From assembly GCF_000208865.1 (NCBI RefSeq), contig NC_018394.1, forward strand, positions 2,503,964 through 2,567,963: a stretch of DNA of 64,000 bases, in the 5' to 3' direction. Position 1 is the stretch's first letter, and every line of letters begins with the position of its first letter. This document shows, piece by piece, positions 10,905 to 23,500 of the stretch. The DNA comes from Neospora caninum Liverpool (lineage: Eukaryota > Apicomplexa > Conoidasida > Eucoccidiorida > Sarcocystidae). Made by a program: the position numbers and the translations under genes. The notes under the pieces are model-generated. The model saw nothing but the letters and a program-made list of their open reading frames with translations. It was not told the origin of the DNA and ran no database searches.

Positions 10905-13900
10905 ATGAAGGCTTGGGAGAAGATCGAGAGTTATACAGTGTACAATTTTCCGCAGCATGTTGTGTTGCTCGGGGCGTTTTCGTCTCCTTCGCCTGACGTT
11001 CGGAACCAGGGAAGACGGCTCGACCAGCCGTCCTCTTTTCCCCGGAGCAATGTCCAAGGAGCGTGCGATGGATCAGGCCAGGTTCGGTCGTGTCCCTGCG
11101 TTGGGCGCATTGCTTTCATTCAGAAACAAATGATCTCGGAAGAGGACCTCACTCGCCTTAGCAGTCGACAAAGACACAAACAGGACGCGTCCTCCACGGC
11201 AGGCGCTGCCGTCTCCGTCGCAGCGGCTCAACCGTCGGATGTGGAGACGAGGGAAGGCCTGCCTTCCCGTTTGCAACGGGTGCTCGATCGTGGTTTGGAG
11301 TCAGGGGACGCGACTGCGTCCGCGCCTGCTCGTTCAGTCGAAATTCGCAAAAGTCTTCTCTCTGCGCTCACTGGCCTTCGCGCACGCCTCAGTGCCGGGA
11401 ATACAGCGACGAGCGTCACTTCTGTTCGTGCGTCGACTGTTGGTACGCGCGCGGCCTCGTCTCCCGTCGCCCCCCTGCGCATGCATCAGCGGTGTGTGGG
11501 GTCCTGGGAGTGTCTACTGGAGCTGCGAGAAGAGCTACACCGTCTAGCTGAGCACGCGCAGAGACGGAGGGCGCAATGGCGCCGCGCGCACAACCAGATT
11601 TACCGACCGATGCTTCTGCCAGAGCACGCGCCCCCGCGTGTCTGGGCAACGCTGCATGCGCTCGCTGCGAGGATCGCGAGCACGAGGGAGAGCTGGGGAG
11701 ACGCAGGTCGCTCCAGTGCGCGAATGATCCCAGGCCCAGACAGCCAGAGCCGCCAGGCCTCTTCGGCGCGCACCCAGCCCCCACTGGATGGGAGTCGAGG
11801 TGCCCACAGTGTCTCCGGCGAGGCACAGGCGGCGGATGCTCCTGAGACTTCGATAGAAGAGCGCGGACGGGAGTCGCAGTGGGACGGAAGCATGGAAGCA
11901 GACACAGGAGACAACAGAGAAGGGGACGGGAGTTTGCTTGTCTGTGGGCTGCTTGGTGCCATTCGATTTCTCTTGGGCTATTACCTCGTTCTGGCGACAG
12001 ACAGTCAGGAGGTTGCAGCCTTGGGCGCAGTCCGGTCTATCGAGCCGAGAGCGTTGAGACGGGAGGGCGCCGGAAGGGATGGTGTGGAGACGGGGACGGG
12101 GCGCAGGGGGAAAAGGAAGTCTGGCTTCAGAGAGAGGGAGGAGAAAACCGCGAAAGCGTACATGTTTCTGGATGGGGCAAGCGACACAGGGACAGCGACA
12201 CCAGGAGACGGGGAACGCGGCGCTGTGCACAGGGTCTTCACACTCCGTCACGTCGATCTCCTCCCCCTCTTTTTCTTCGAGTCTTCACAGGAAAGGCCGT
12301 TTTCTTCTTTTTGCGATCTCGTAGAGCCGCAAACTACCGCTTCTGGAGGGGATCGCGAGAACCTCGCCTCTTCCGCCCCACGCTCTAAAGTCGAGACCGA
12401 AGCGATTCTTCGCTGGCTCACCAAACTGTCGCAAGACGCGAAATCTGCAGCTCTAGCCAAGAAAGCAGAAGAGCCTTCCGTCGCTTTTCGTCTGGGCAAA
12501 ATCGCGGAGTCTTCCGAGCGGACGTGGACGACGTCGCACGCTGCGTCTGGGGAGATTGACCCCAGCGCCGCGTCGTGTGCCCTCCCGCTCTTTCCTCTGA
12601 CTGCAGCCCAGCCGTTTGCTTGGCTTCGGCCGACTGCCACTCTAGTCGAGGAGCATTCCAAACGCGCAGAGCTGCTGGATGCCGAACGCAGGTATCAGGA
12701 ACTCTTCTTGCAGGTTTTTCTTCGTCCGGCTCTCTCGTTCTTCTACGCGCACACGCTGGACCTCACACAGTCGCTGCAAGCACAGGGCCTACACCACGCT
12801 GGACGGGGCTTGGGTCAGCCAGAGAGCTGTGAAGGAGCAGAGCCTGAGGGACAGCGAGAGCAGGGAGAACGAGAGGCGCCGAACTCCCGCGAGAGACACC
12901 GAGACGAAGAACGCCCCAGATGGGAAGAGCCCAGGCTGGAGCTCTTGCACGGGAAAAAACTCGATGCTGTTTTCAACCTCTTTCTCCTCGAACCCTTCGC
13001 CGTTTCTTCTGCGGCGGAAGCGCGCGCGCCGTCCCCGTCGCACGCCCTACAGGATGCAGAGACGTCCACAGACGCTCTCCAGGCGCCTCCGGAAACCGCC
13101 GCTCAGCCCGAGGTGTGCGCCGGATCGTCCGCGTCGCACAGGGGAGAAAACGACGCAGGCACCGCCTCACAGGCACCTCCCGTTTCTCGGTCGTCGTTGC
13201 GGAGGCCTTGTGGATTCGACGGGGCGCATGCCTACACTGCGGCGCCGTGCAGGGTTCCCCGAGACATGTCCCCGTGGCTTGTCATTCTGCAGCAGGGTTG
13301 CGTTGTCCAGAAATTCTTCTCGGCGAAGCGTCCGTCGTCGGAGACGGCGCGGAATGTTGTGGGAGGATCCGAACATCCCGCGTTTCCGGCGGAGTCAAAT
13401 TCCCTGCCTCTTGTGCCTCGTGCCGGCTCGCCGCCAGCCTCGCTCGCGACTCCCTCGCTGTCTCCTCCCGCGGCGGAAGGAGGCGCGGGGCCTACGTTGG
13501 AGACTCGCGCCGTCTCCGCGCTCGCCAAGGAGACCGCGAAAAGCTTTTCGCCTCGCCCGGAGGAGTCGTCGAGCAGGACCGAGTGTGCGGAAGAGACGGT
13601 CCCCACAAAGAGAGAACCTGTGCAAGGCGCAAGCGAGGAGAGAGGGAAGGCAAGTGGACAAAGCCTCCTTTTCTCCTTCGTTATCATTGCAAGAAGATCG
13701 AGGCGCGCAGCCGGAGCGCGATGGTACAGAAGAGGCCTAGCCGTCGCCCAACGGGACGGCCTGTCGTGCGCCACCGCCGAAACCGCACGAGGTTCGACAG
13801 ACGCAGAGCCAAACGCCGAGCGTCCTGCATCGGGGATTTCTGCGGACGATTCGCTGTCTACGCACCCGCTTCTTGACACCGACCGAGACAGCGCGGTGGC

Positions 13901-16900
13901 GGCGAACCAAGTCGAGTGTGAGCAGATCTTGTGGCGTGTGACGCGGCGAAGCGATGAAAAGCAGGAGCACGACGATGGCCCGAGCTTGGAGCCCGATCGG
14001 GGAGCGTCTGCTGTCCAGGGGATCGAGGCCGAATCAGAGTTTTCGAGAAGTCCGTCTTCCACCGCGCCACTGTCTTCGCCATCAGCGCTTTCAGCGCGGT
14101 CACCGGCTCGAGGGATACAAGCGTCGTCCTCATCTTCTCTGCCTTCTCGTTCGCATTTGCAGTTCACGGGAGACGTCGCATCCCTGGTCCAGGTGCGGGG
14201 GTCGGTCCCTGTGTTTTGGGGTCACTTGCCTTCTCAAGTGTCTCTGTTGCCGTCTTTTTTGCAACACATCTGCCCGCCTGTGCGCCTGTCGTCTCCCGCC
14301 TTGGATCCACAGTATCTCCACTCGAAGGACCACTTTGACGCTATGCACCGTGCGTACGGGTGCCCGATTTTGTGCCTCGACCTCGTTCGCCAAAAGCCGT
14401 GCGGCCACATGGAGACGAAACTCGCGAGCGCGTATCGCGAGGCCCTCGCGGCAATCAACGCCATGTACAGAGAGGAAGAGCAAGTAGTGTTGCTTCGCCT
14501 CCAGCGGGCACTTGGGAGTCCGGAAGACTCGATTTCGACGAAGCCGTGTGCCGCCTCATGTGGGGACAGCAGGCCTGAGCGCGCATCGTGTCGCGTAGAA
14601 CACCAACCGCCAGCAAATCCAGCAGAATGCGATGCTTCAGAGCTCCACTGCGAGACTCGACAGGGTGTCGGTGGCGACGACACGGCGCGGGAGAGGACGG
14701 CAGGAGACGACGGGGAGGAAAAGGGAAGCAGGGCGCAGCGCGATACCCAGGAAGGCGAGGTGGAAGACCCACACGAGTCAGGAAACAAAGCTGGAGGCCG
14801 GGGAGGGAACAACGCGGAAGTGGGCGAGCGAGTCGACGGGGCAGCTCCCAAGGAAAGACGAGGAGAAAGTGGGAGGGAGACAGAGAAGGACGACAAAAAG
14901 GGACAGAGAGAAACTACGACGAATATAGATCCCGTGCCGGGGTGGACAGGTCGCTGGGCCTTGGTCAATCCGACGCCCGAGGGCGACCGAGTTCGCGAAC
15001 ATACAGTCCCGCTGGCTCCTCCCCGTGGGCCGACATGCTGGACGGACGAGGGCGTCTGTTTCAAGTGTATGTACAGCCGACTGGGTGCGACCAGCACGGA
15101 TGCGTTTGTGGGGGTTCCCTCTGCTTGTTGCGTCGCGCGTCCAACCGATTCCCGGAGCGTCGCTTTCTCGCTTGCTTTTGACTCGGCCTCGCCGGCGCTT
15201 CCCGCGTTCCGTTCTGTCTTCTCTGCCGCCGATTCCCCCTCAGAGGCGCAGGAGACGACTTTTCATGGTCCACCTGCCTTCGTCGCTTCTGCCTCCCTGT
15301 CGAACGCCGATTGCCAAATTACGCGGGAAAGAGACGGAGACCATCGTGAGGCGGCATCGCGCCGGAAGGATGGTGAAGAAGGCGGGAGTGGTGGCAGTGT
15401 GTCGACGTCTCTGGAGACGTGGAAACAGACCGCAGAAGAACTTCACGCGATGTTGCAGGCCCTGACTCCCAGGCAGCAGTATACGTGTTGCTGTGAAGTC
15501 GCATACGAAGCTTTCGACTGGCAAGACGCGGACAAGCGCCTGGGGTTCGATCAGGCTCTTCATCGCCTCTTCGCCTTGGTCGCCAAGTCGCTCCAGTTCA
15601 CTGGCTCGTTTGTTTGTTACGCAAAGGCAAAGGGCAGAAAAATCCAGTCGACCTGTGCGACTCGCTGTGGAGCGGAGTCGGGAGGGTGTGAGAAGCAGAG
15701 CAGAGCGGGCGTGGGAGGCGTTAGGGGGAACGAACGAACCCGCCGGAAACCAGATGACACAAAGGCGAGGGAACCCGACGAGGCGCCGTCAGGATTCGTA
15801 AGTCAGTTTCAACACGGTGTTATCCGTATTAACTGCGTTGACTGCCTCGACCGGACGAACCTTGCAATGCTCGGTCTCGGTGTCGCTGCGCTGTACCGAC
15901 ACCTGACGACGCTCATTCGATATCGGCGGCTTCACGGAGGCGCTTGGCACTTCGCGAGAGAAGGGACACTGGAAGACAGCGCGAAGCAGTGTCGCGCTCC
16001 CGACTCCTGGTGGCTTCGAAAAACCCACAGACCGACAGAATGCAAGCTGACGCGGGACGACACACCAGAAGGAAACGAAGAAACAAACGACGCCCGGAGC
16101 GTCTCCCCTTCGTCGTCTTCTTCCTCGCCTGCCTGCTCGTCCTCTACTTCTTCCTCGCCTGCCTCCTCGTCCTCTACTTCTTCCTCTCCTGCCTGCTCGT
16201 CCTCTACTTCTTCCTCTCCTGCCTGCTCGTCCTCTACTTCTTCCTCTCCTTCTTCCCGTCCTTGCACGACGCCTGCGTCTGTGTGTGTTCCGGACGAGGA
16301 GAGCAGGAAACGGGAAAGCGGCCCGAGGGACAGTTGCGCGCCTGGTCTTTTCGCTTCCTCGTCCCACTCCGGTTGCTCGTCCGTTGACACCGAGTTCGCC
16401 TCTACCTCAGACGAGTCGGAGGACGCCGCGGCGGCAAGCCCGAGCGGGGCCTCTACACCAGAGACAGATCCTGAGCTGGACCCGACCCTCCCTGCGCCTT
16501 CAAGGGCCGGCTCAGGCGCCCTTTCGGAGTCCCCCCGCCCTCGTCTGACTCCGTCTTTGTCGTCGTCCTCTCTCCACGCGGCTTCCTCGACGTGTTGCTG
16601 GTCTCCTTCGCCCACGCGAACGTCGAGGCAGAGCGTTGCCGGCGCCTCGTCGGCGTCGTCTCACACATCTGCGCCTGTGGCATACGGCGCTGCCTTCTCT
16701 TCGCTGGATCCCTTCCTCCATCACCTTCCCACAATGCTCCTTCAGATTCTCGGCGAGGCTTGGCGGGAAGTCGGAGACGCACTCGCGCTGCAGTACGGCG
16801 GGTCACCGGCGATGCATGCGGCAGAGTTCGCCGCCTCAGAGCTGGCGAAGGCCGTGGAACAGTTAAAGGAGAGACGGCCAGGCGGCCAAAAAGAAAGGCG

Positions 16901-17936
16901 CGCGTGGAAAGCCATCAAGAGGAGCAACGTCCTCATTGCCGTGCAGCGGTAGGTGACAGGAAAGCGGCGACAAGTTGCGAAGCCACATCCGGATAGGCGG
17001 AGGTCGTGGGAGCAGAAACAGATCTGTTCGCACGCCCCCAATTGTAGACTGGTTGTGTCTGTTTATGTTTGTGTATCAGTCTGTGTGTCTGTTTGTTTGT
17101 GTCTCGCTGTATTCATTTTCCTGTTGCGGAGGCGAGCAGGCTGACGTCTGCTGTGTCTCGGTGACAGAGCTTTTGGTGTCTGTACGCGGGCGTGGCTGTT
17201 TTCGAGTTGGGCGTCTCAGCCTGGCTATGGTCCTGTTGGTGACGACTCTCGCAGTCCGGCTCGAAGCTCTCCCGTCTGACATCAGACTCCCGCGTCGTGT
17301 GCTTCTCTCAGGTATTTCAATAACTGCGTCTACGACGCAGACAAGCAGCGAGGCCTGGATCTCTTTGTCGGCGCGTTCCGGCCTTGGGAAGCCTCAACGG
17401 AAATTTGGGTTGTGGATCCTGTCGATCCTTTCTCGTCGTTCTCATCCTTGAATCCTCGACCAGCCGTCTCTCCCTCAGCTGTCTCTCCGCCCCCGTCTTT
17501 CGTCTCTAAGAGCGCTGAAGGGGCTCCTAGGTCAGGGGGAGACTCCGAAGAGGGCGCGCAAGAAGACGAAGGTGACGGAGCGCAAACAGGGGCGAGCCTG
17601 GAGGTGGAGTCTATAAGTCAACCGCCGAGCGACGCAGTCGACGGCCAGGCATCCATCGGACGCGATGAAGGTCAATCGGAGCCCTTTCGAATCGAGGGAG
17701 AGGAAGATTTCTTCGCGAGGAACACGAATCTGCCCAGCTCAGCGAGGTGCTGGACATGTACAGGCTTGGGGCTCTGGAGTGCGCCGTAGGCGGAGAGACA
17801 AAGCAGTGCGTGCCTCCCCGCGAATGTACATCCATCCCCACACGATCGGCTTACAAAACAGATAGGTGTGCAGATATGTGCATACACAGATCAATCGATG
17901 TGTATATTCACAGATATATCCCTATATAGCAGAATC

Positions 17937-17973
<37 letters not shown>

Positions 17974-18557
17974 CACAGGGGCAGAGAAGGGAGAAGGTGC
18001 CTGGACGAGGTGCAATCTATTTGAGTCTGTTTGTTGTCGGAGATAGAAAACGGCATTTTGTCTCGGATGATGGCCGCGTTTTGTCGGAGATGTGAAAGTG
18101 CGTCTTTTGAGTGCTCGCGGAACGCGTGAAATCTTAAGTTATTCCCAAGTGCCCGCCGTCGGCAGTATGTGGCAGCTCTTGATCACGAGGTGTACATCCA
18201 TCCGGGAACACGAGGACTCGGGAACAGAGTCCCCGCGAAAGGGCGGAATGAGCAAGTCGCACAAAGGTTTGGAAGCGTCGGCTCGAGAGAGCGGGCGAAT
18301 GCCAGAGAGAAAGCGTAAATCCTAAAGGGGACCGGCCGGGGCGGAGCGGAAGGGAAATACAGCGGGAAAGGAAAATGAGAGGTGCTGCGAGTTTTAGTCT
18401 TCGAGCCGTCGCTCGCAGCCCCGAGGGAGAGCTTCTGAATCCCTTCTCGAGAATTAAAAAGTGCCACGGAGCGTCGAAGCAAGAAGGTGGCGGGTGTGCT
18501 CTAGGCGATCATGAGTTCCGATGCGGCACGCGCATGAAAATTCGGGCACGCATTCCG

Positions 18558-18600
<43 letters not shown>

Positions 18601-19531
18601 GCATTGGCGCGTCTACGTACGAAGATGGGTGTGGCGGACATGTGTGTTCTTGCATTGAACATGAATAGATATGTATATATATATATATATACAAATGGCA
18701 ATTCAAGCTTTCCGAGAGGGCCAGCTCTCTGTTGGCCACACCGCGTCTTCTTAGACGGGACGTGTGGTGGTGTTTCCCACCGGCCACGGGATTTCCGTGG
18801 GCACATCGAGACGATACGTTTCGCGAAAATTCTGACGGACGCGCAAGACACGAGCGTCCTCCTCTATAGCGGTACGTTTTCACGGTGCCCGTACATTGCG
18901 GCGCTGCCTTCGTTGGCGGTTTCGTAAACAGCGTAGAAACCAAAGCACACGCCGGCTGGCTTCCTGTGGGGCTAACCACTGACGATACACTCCAAGGATC
19001 AGACTCGTTCTCCGCGTGTCTTGTTCCCGGCCCCCAGACGAGCCGACACTGCATGGCGCCGGACGGCTGGGAGAGGCGAGAGCGACCAGAGAGGAAGCAT
19101 GAAGACATACGAATCGCGAGTGGAGGCCGCATGCGAGGTGTGCACCCTTCTCGAGTGTTTAGACACCCGCTGGAGTGTCGGCACGTGGAGGACGAGGCGA
19201 CAAATTGACGAAATCGCCTGGGTGGTTTTTCTTTTGCAGCGGCGCGGCCGAGGCCGAATCGTAAGCAGCGGGTTTCTTCGTCAGGATCCCGGTGGTTAGG
19301 CTGAGAAGCAACACGCGTCCTGAGTGGAGGGTGGAGACGTGCAGCGATCTACTCGATGAAATGGTAACTGTCTCGAGAGACGAACAGCAGTTTCTGGAGA
19401 ATCCGGAATTTGTCCTTCAGCTGGGGCGGCGAGAAGCGGCGGAGTGGCGGGAAGAACTGCAGAAAAAGAAAAGAAAATACGTGTCGCCTTCTCAACAGAA
19501 AGCAGTAGGCCTGCCTTGGTGCCCAGTTTAA
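10905..19531 (+). CDS. FIG4: FIG4/SAC3-like phosphoinositide phosphatase, giant form
   Basis: Exon 1 (10905-16948) starts at ATG 10905 with an A-rich context. SAC-family blocks occur in order: SYTVYNFPQHVVLLGAF; a GAIRFLLGYYLVL block; YAHTLDLTQSLQ; VIIARRSRRAAGARWYRRG; VECEQIL; LVQVRGSVPVFW; and the catalytic RINCVDCLDRTN with Cys at about residue 1644, matching CX5R(T). Next come ALQYGGS (about 1963) and, across the first intron, QRYFNNCVYDADKQRGLDLF. The QYGGS and YFNN..DADKQ blocks point to the FIG4 group, PI(3,5)P2 5-phosphatases that act with VAC14 and PIKfyve on endolysosomal membranes. Intron 1 is CG|GTAGGT to CTCAG (16949-17311) and keeps frame. Exon 2 starts at 17312. A likely last exon, 19285-19531 (stop TAA), joins in phase from a donor at 17785|17786 or 17746|17747; this 3' end is tentative. 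With the first option the length is 2254 residues, against about 900 in animals; the excess is low-complexity inserts between conserved blocks. Confidence 0.82.
16130..16255 (+). repeat. 30-bp coding minisatellite (SSSTSSSPAC repeats)
   Basis: About four near-identical 30-nt copies sit in FIG4 exon 1 and encode a ten-residue Ser-rich unit, SSSTSSSPAC or SSSTSSSPAS. They lie in the insert between the catalytic motif and the C-terminal QYGGS block. The unit is a multiple of three, so copy changes keep frame. Confidence 0.85.
17940..17971. repeat. (TA)n microsatellite
   Basis: About 16 TA units in the likely final FIG4 intron. Confidence 0.9.
18558..18601. repeat. Compound (CT)n(AT)n microsatellite
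   Basis: A run of CT dinucleotides passes directly into an AT run; non-coding context. Confidence 0.9.
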
Positions 19532-20035
19532 GCATGGCAGTCAACCAGGATGGACCACACGCTGGCTGCAATCGCGGCAGGCTCAAGTGCCGCTGTTTGT
19601 CGTCCTTCCAGCCGAGCGCCCGTTTTCCTTGAGACGACGCGCATGCAGACTGTGAAACCTCCGGCGGAGGCTATAGCTGGCAACGCGCCTTTGCGGGCCT
19701 TCTGAGGAGGAAAGAGTAGACACCGTTTTGGCGTTAGAGAAATCGCGCAAGTGGCGAGTTTGGAAGTCCCTTTTCCAAACCGTGCATGTCGCCAGACAAA
19801 CGGCAGCTTCACCAGAGAGCTGCGGTACCAAAACGACTGGGATGAAAGCTGGAATATCGGTTTAGAAAAGATCGACTCTCCCGCGCGACGCGCGACACAG
19901 ACCTCGAGAAACGCTTCTCACCTTGTGAACCTCGTTCCATTTGCCAACGCCAAACATATTCACACCCGCCACAAGCAACTGCTCCTGAAAAGGACACACA
20001 CGCGCGACCGATAGGCACAGGGTCTGCCTCTAACC

Positions 20036-20037
<2 letters not shown>

Positions 20038-20071
<34 letters not shown>
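20038..20071. repeat. (TA)n microsatellite
   Basis: About 17 TA units between convergent genes. Confidence 0.9.
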
Positions 20072-20074
<3 letters not shown>

Positions 20075-20481
20075 TATTTGTATGGATTTGTAAAAGGAGA
20101 GCTGGAAGTGCCTTTTGTGTCTGGGGATCGAAGTCGTGGATGGATGAGCAGCTGCGCATAGGGCCGTTTGCTCATCTTTAAAACACGCGTAGATGTATGC
20201 AGTGTAAAGACACCGCTGACTGGGCACTTGGCAGGAACGATCGGATGAGGGCACAGAGTCTCCACTTCCACGCAAAACCCCCCATTCCCTATACGCCTGT
20301 CGTCCCCCTAGAGGTCATTCTATATATACACGTGTGGGAATAATCCTATTCCTCTCCCTCGCTGTATTTATTTATTTGAAGGATATATATATATATATAT
20401 ATGAATACATGTACACCTGGGCGTGATTTGCTCTTCGCGGTTCCGAGAGTGTCTCATCTTGTGCAGTCTCTCTCTCCCTTT

Positions 20482-20483
<2 letters not shown>

Positions 20484-20518
<35 letters not shown>
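20484..20518. repeat. (TA)n microsatellite
   Basis: A long TA run just beyond the stop codon of the minus-strand gene, probably in its 3' UTR or flank. Confidence 0.9.
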
Positions 20519-20519
<1 letters not shown>

Positions 20520-20597
20520 CAGAGTGTGCATTTGTGCCCTTGCAAGAGCATTCCCCTGATAATGTGTGTGTCTGTGTGTACAGGACTCGAGGCCCGA

Positions 20598-23500
20598 TTA
20601 GGGCGAAGCGCAAGTGGGGTTGGACGCGGAGGATCTCACATCCGCAGCTTGCCATTTTCGTTGAGGCCTGCAGACTGGACCTGCGCCGGGGTGCCTCGCA
20701 TTGAGGATCTGTCGCGCGTGGTCGGGCTCGCCAACAGCGTCTCGGTACTTTTGGTATTTCCTCGAAGAGGCGTCGAACAGGTCGTCGCCGTGCGCTTCCT
20801 CCCGGCCTTCTTGACCTTCATCCGAAGAGGACCAGGAAGCGGCACGGCTCTCTCTAGCTCCGCGGCGCGTTCGCAGTTGGTTGCTCGCGTTCTCTTTCTC
20901 TTCATCGGAGACCCGCCCGCCGCGTCTCTCCCGGCTGGAGCGTCGTCGCCGATCTGCTTCGCGCTCCTTGCCGCGCCGGCGAACGCTCGCAGATCCGCCG
21001 TGCTCCGGGGTGTTGTCCAGGGAGTCCGAATCCCACCTGGAAAGAAAGCAGCAATCGGATTCGAAAGAGTGAGCAAGAGGAAAAACGCCGTCGTCGCCAG
21101 ACCCATCTCACCAACCCACGACACAGGCTGACGACAGCAAACCCTCGCGTCGCTTTCTGTTTTGAAGGGAGATGTGGAATTTAAACCATCTCTCGCGTCT
21201 CGCAGCGATAGCTTCACGACCCCAGTGGAGGGGAAACTGGCAAAAGTGCACGTGGGCGAGAAAACCCTTTTCAAAGGCCACTGTCGAACCCGAGACGGCG
21301 AGAGCAGCGAGAGGACTACACATCGGCAAAAACACGTCGCCGGAAGGCAGAACGATTGGACCCGGTGCGAAAAAGGGAGGCGACTCTCATAACGCAGATG
21401 GCTGTGACCTCTTCAGCTGCATCCTGTGACGGATACACAGCTCCGCGTCTATGCCTGCGTCGTCGCGCCGAGATCCACGTGGAGCGTTTCAAATGCTTCG
21501 CTCGGTGTTCTTCCCTCCAGACAGAAGCGCTGAATCGCGTGTCGAGACGAACGAGGTACGCACGTCTGCACGGACTGACGCGTAGAGGAACGGAGACTGG
21601 GGCCTCTTACTCTTCTCGTCTCTCTCCTGGATGCGGATCGAGGAGGCTCCGCGGCTTCACATCCACGTCGTCCTTCCATCGCAGCGTCGGCGACACGCGC
21701 GCCAAGGCAGACGCAAGCGAAGAGGAAGATGACGAAGACGGGGCGGAGTCTCGACTAGACCGCCCGGTCGACGACAGGCGTTTCTTTGCGGCGGGATCCG
21801 CCACAAGGTCGGCAGCTGCAGAGAGAAGGGAATCTGCGACGACCACGCTGGCGCCTGATTGCCAGAAACAGGAACTGAGACGAAGCGCAGTTTCATCGTC
21901 GACTTCTGCCTCGGCAGGAGCTTGTTGGCTTTCTTCTGCGTCGCCTTCGCCACCTCCCAGTTTCGCTCCTGTGGCGTCTTCTCCGGCATCACCTGGTACG
22001 CCGTGTTCCTCGCATTCGTTTCTGCTTTCCGTTACGTCTTCCGCATCTCCTTCAGACCTGCAGGTTCTTCGTCTCCTTCCTGTCACGTCGCGCCCTTCGT
22101 GGTCATCTGGTCTTGCGTTCCTGTCTCCCGTAGGCTCTGTGTCTTCCTCCCCGCTCGTCTCCGACCTGCGTCGCTTTCTCCTGTCTCCGGGAGCACTGCG
22201 TCTCTCCATGTCGTCGGCCTCTTCACAGCTCATTTCCTCGACTTCCTCTTGCGCATCCTGCGGTTCCTCGTGAATCGCCGTCTTCTGCTCGAGAGCCGCG
22301 GTTTGGCCTTCTTCACCCTCGTGACCTCGTCCCTCTTTCCGTCCGCCTTGCCCCTGCGCTGCTTCAGCACTCGCCCCGTTTCCTTTTTCGGCACTCTCTT
22401 TTTCCCCTTCTTCGCTGCCACTCTCTCCCCCTTGTCTCTTCTCTGCCTCTGCTGTCTCGCCTCTGTCTCCCTGTTCCTCCATTCTTATTGCTCCTGATTC
22501 TTCCCCTGGCTCCACTGCTTCCGTCTCTCCTCTTTCGTCTGACACTCCTCCCCTCTCGGCGCCCTCTTCAGCCTGTTCTTCGCCTCGCCTCTCTTTGTCT
22601 CTCTCCTTCCCTCCTGCAGTCTCATGTTCTTCACCCCTCGCTTCTCCGTCTTCTCCATGTTCGCTCCCCGCCCCGTCCTCTCTGTCAACTTCTCTGGCTT
22701 TCCTCGTTTCTCGCTCTCCCGCGCGATCGCTCGCCTGCACGTCGTCGCCACCCTTGCCAGCGTCCGTCCGCCCCTCGCCGCTCTTCGGCACGCCTCCCGC
22801 CTGGCCTGGCCTCTCCCCGGTTGGCTGCAGCCCCGTCGGCCCATCGGCGACGCCCGACCCGCGGCGCTTCTCCTCCGCCACCGCGCCAGAGCCTCCCCAC
22901 GACCAGAAAGCGAGAAGCGCCTCGCGCAGCCCTCGAGACGAGCTCCCCGCTGCAGAGGAAAAACCAGCTGGAGAGAAGGAAACTGAAGGTGAGGCCTGCC
23001 AGGAAGACGAAGACGCGTCACAGCTCCGGTCAGCTTCTTCGCGACCTCGGGTTCTCTCTCTCGCGCAGCGCTGAGAAACTGGCGCTTGCATCTCTGCGGC
23101 GTTTCCATCTTGTCTTGGGACTTCGCGGCGATCGCCGCTGCATGCCTCTGCGGCAGCACGGCTTGACCCGGCGCTAGGTGGAGGCGCAGGAGACCCCGGA
23201 GAGGCGTCGAGACGCCGTGCGTCCAACGCCTCCGTCTCTCCAGGCGCTTGCACAGACACGCGCCTGTGACAGTCCACCGAGCTCCGCACCTCGTTGCCGT
23301 CTTGTCCTCTCTTGTCGCCTTTCTCTCCCTCCGTTTCATCCGAGTCGGCATGGAACCAGTCTTCACGACGCCCTCCAGCGAACGCGTGTCCGCTCGCGTG
23401 GTTTGCGTCGTCTCTCTCTTCGTCCACGTTCGCCGCCACGTCCATAGCGCCTTCCCCGCTCGCGCCGCTTTCGGCGGCGCCTGGCGCATCGTCTGCGGAG

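Larger units (their letters stand above)
17786..19284 (+). other. Probable long final intron of the FIG4-like gene
   Basis: This 1.5-kb stretch starts at a GTAGGC donor in phase 2 and ends at a pyrimidine-rich TTTCTTCGTCAG acceptor whose downstream frame fits. It holds three (TA)n tracts (17940-17971, 18577-18601 after a CT run, 18671-18691), which elsewhere in this window occur only in introns and intergenic DNA. Small internal exons cannot be excluded; one weak candidate starts after GGCAG at about 18167. Confidence 0.4.
19532..20597. other. Convergent intergenic region
   Basis: This lies between the 3' ends of the FIG4-like gene and the minus-strand unknown gene. It contains long TA tracts at about 20038-20071, 20382-20402 and 20484-20518. 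No coding signal was seen. Confidence 0.5.

Noticed and set aside
12679..13876. Two plus-strand ORFs of about 320-350 codons, Arg-rich
   Set aside because: Other frames of FIG4 exon 1; the SAC blocks fix the true frame.
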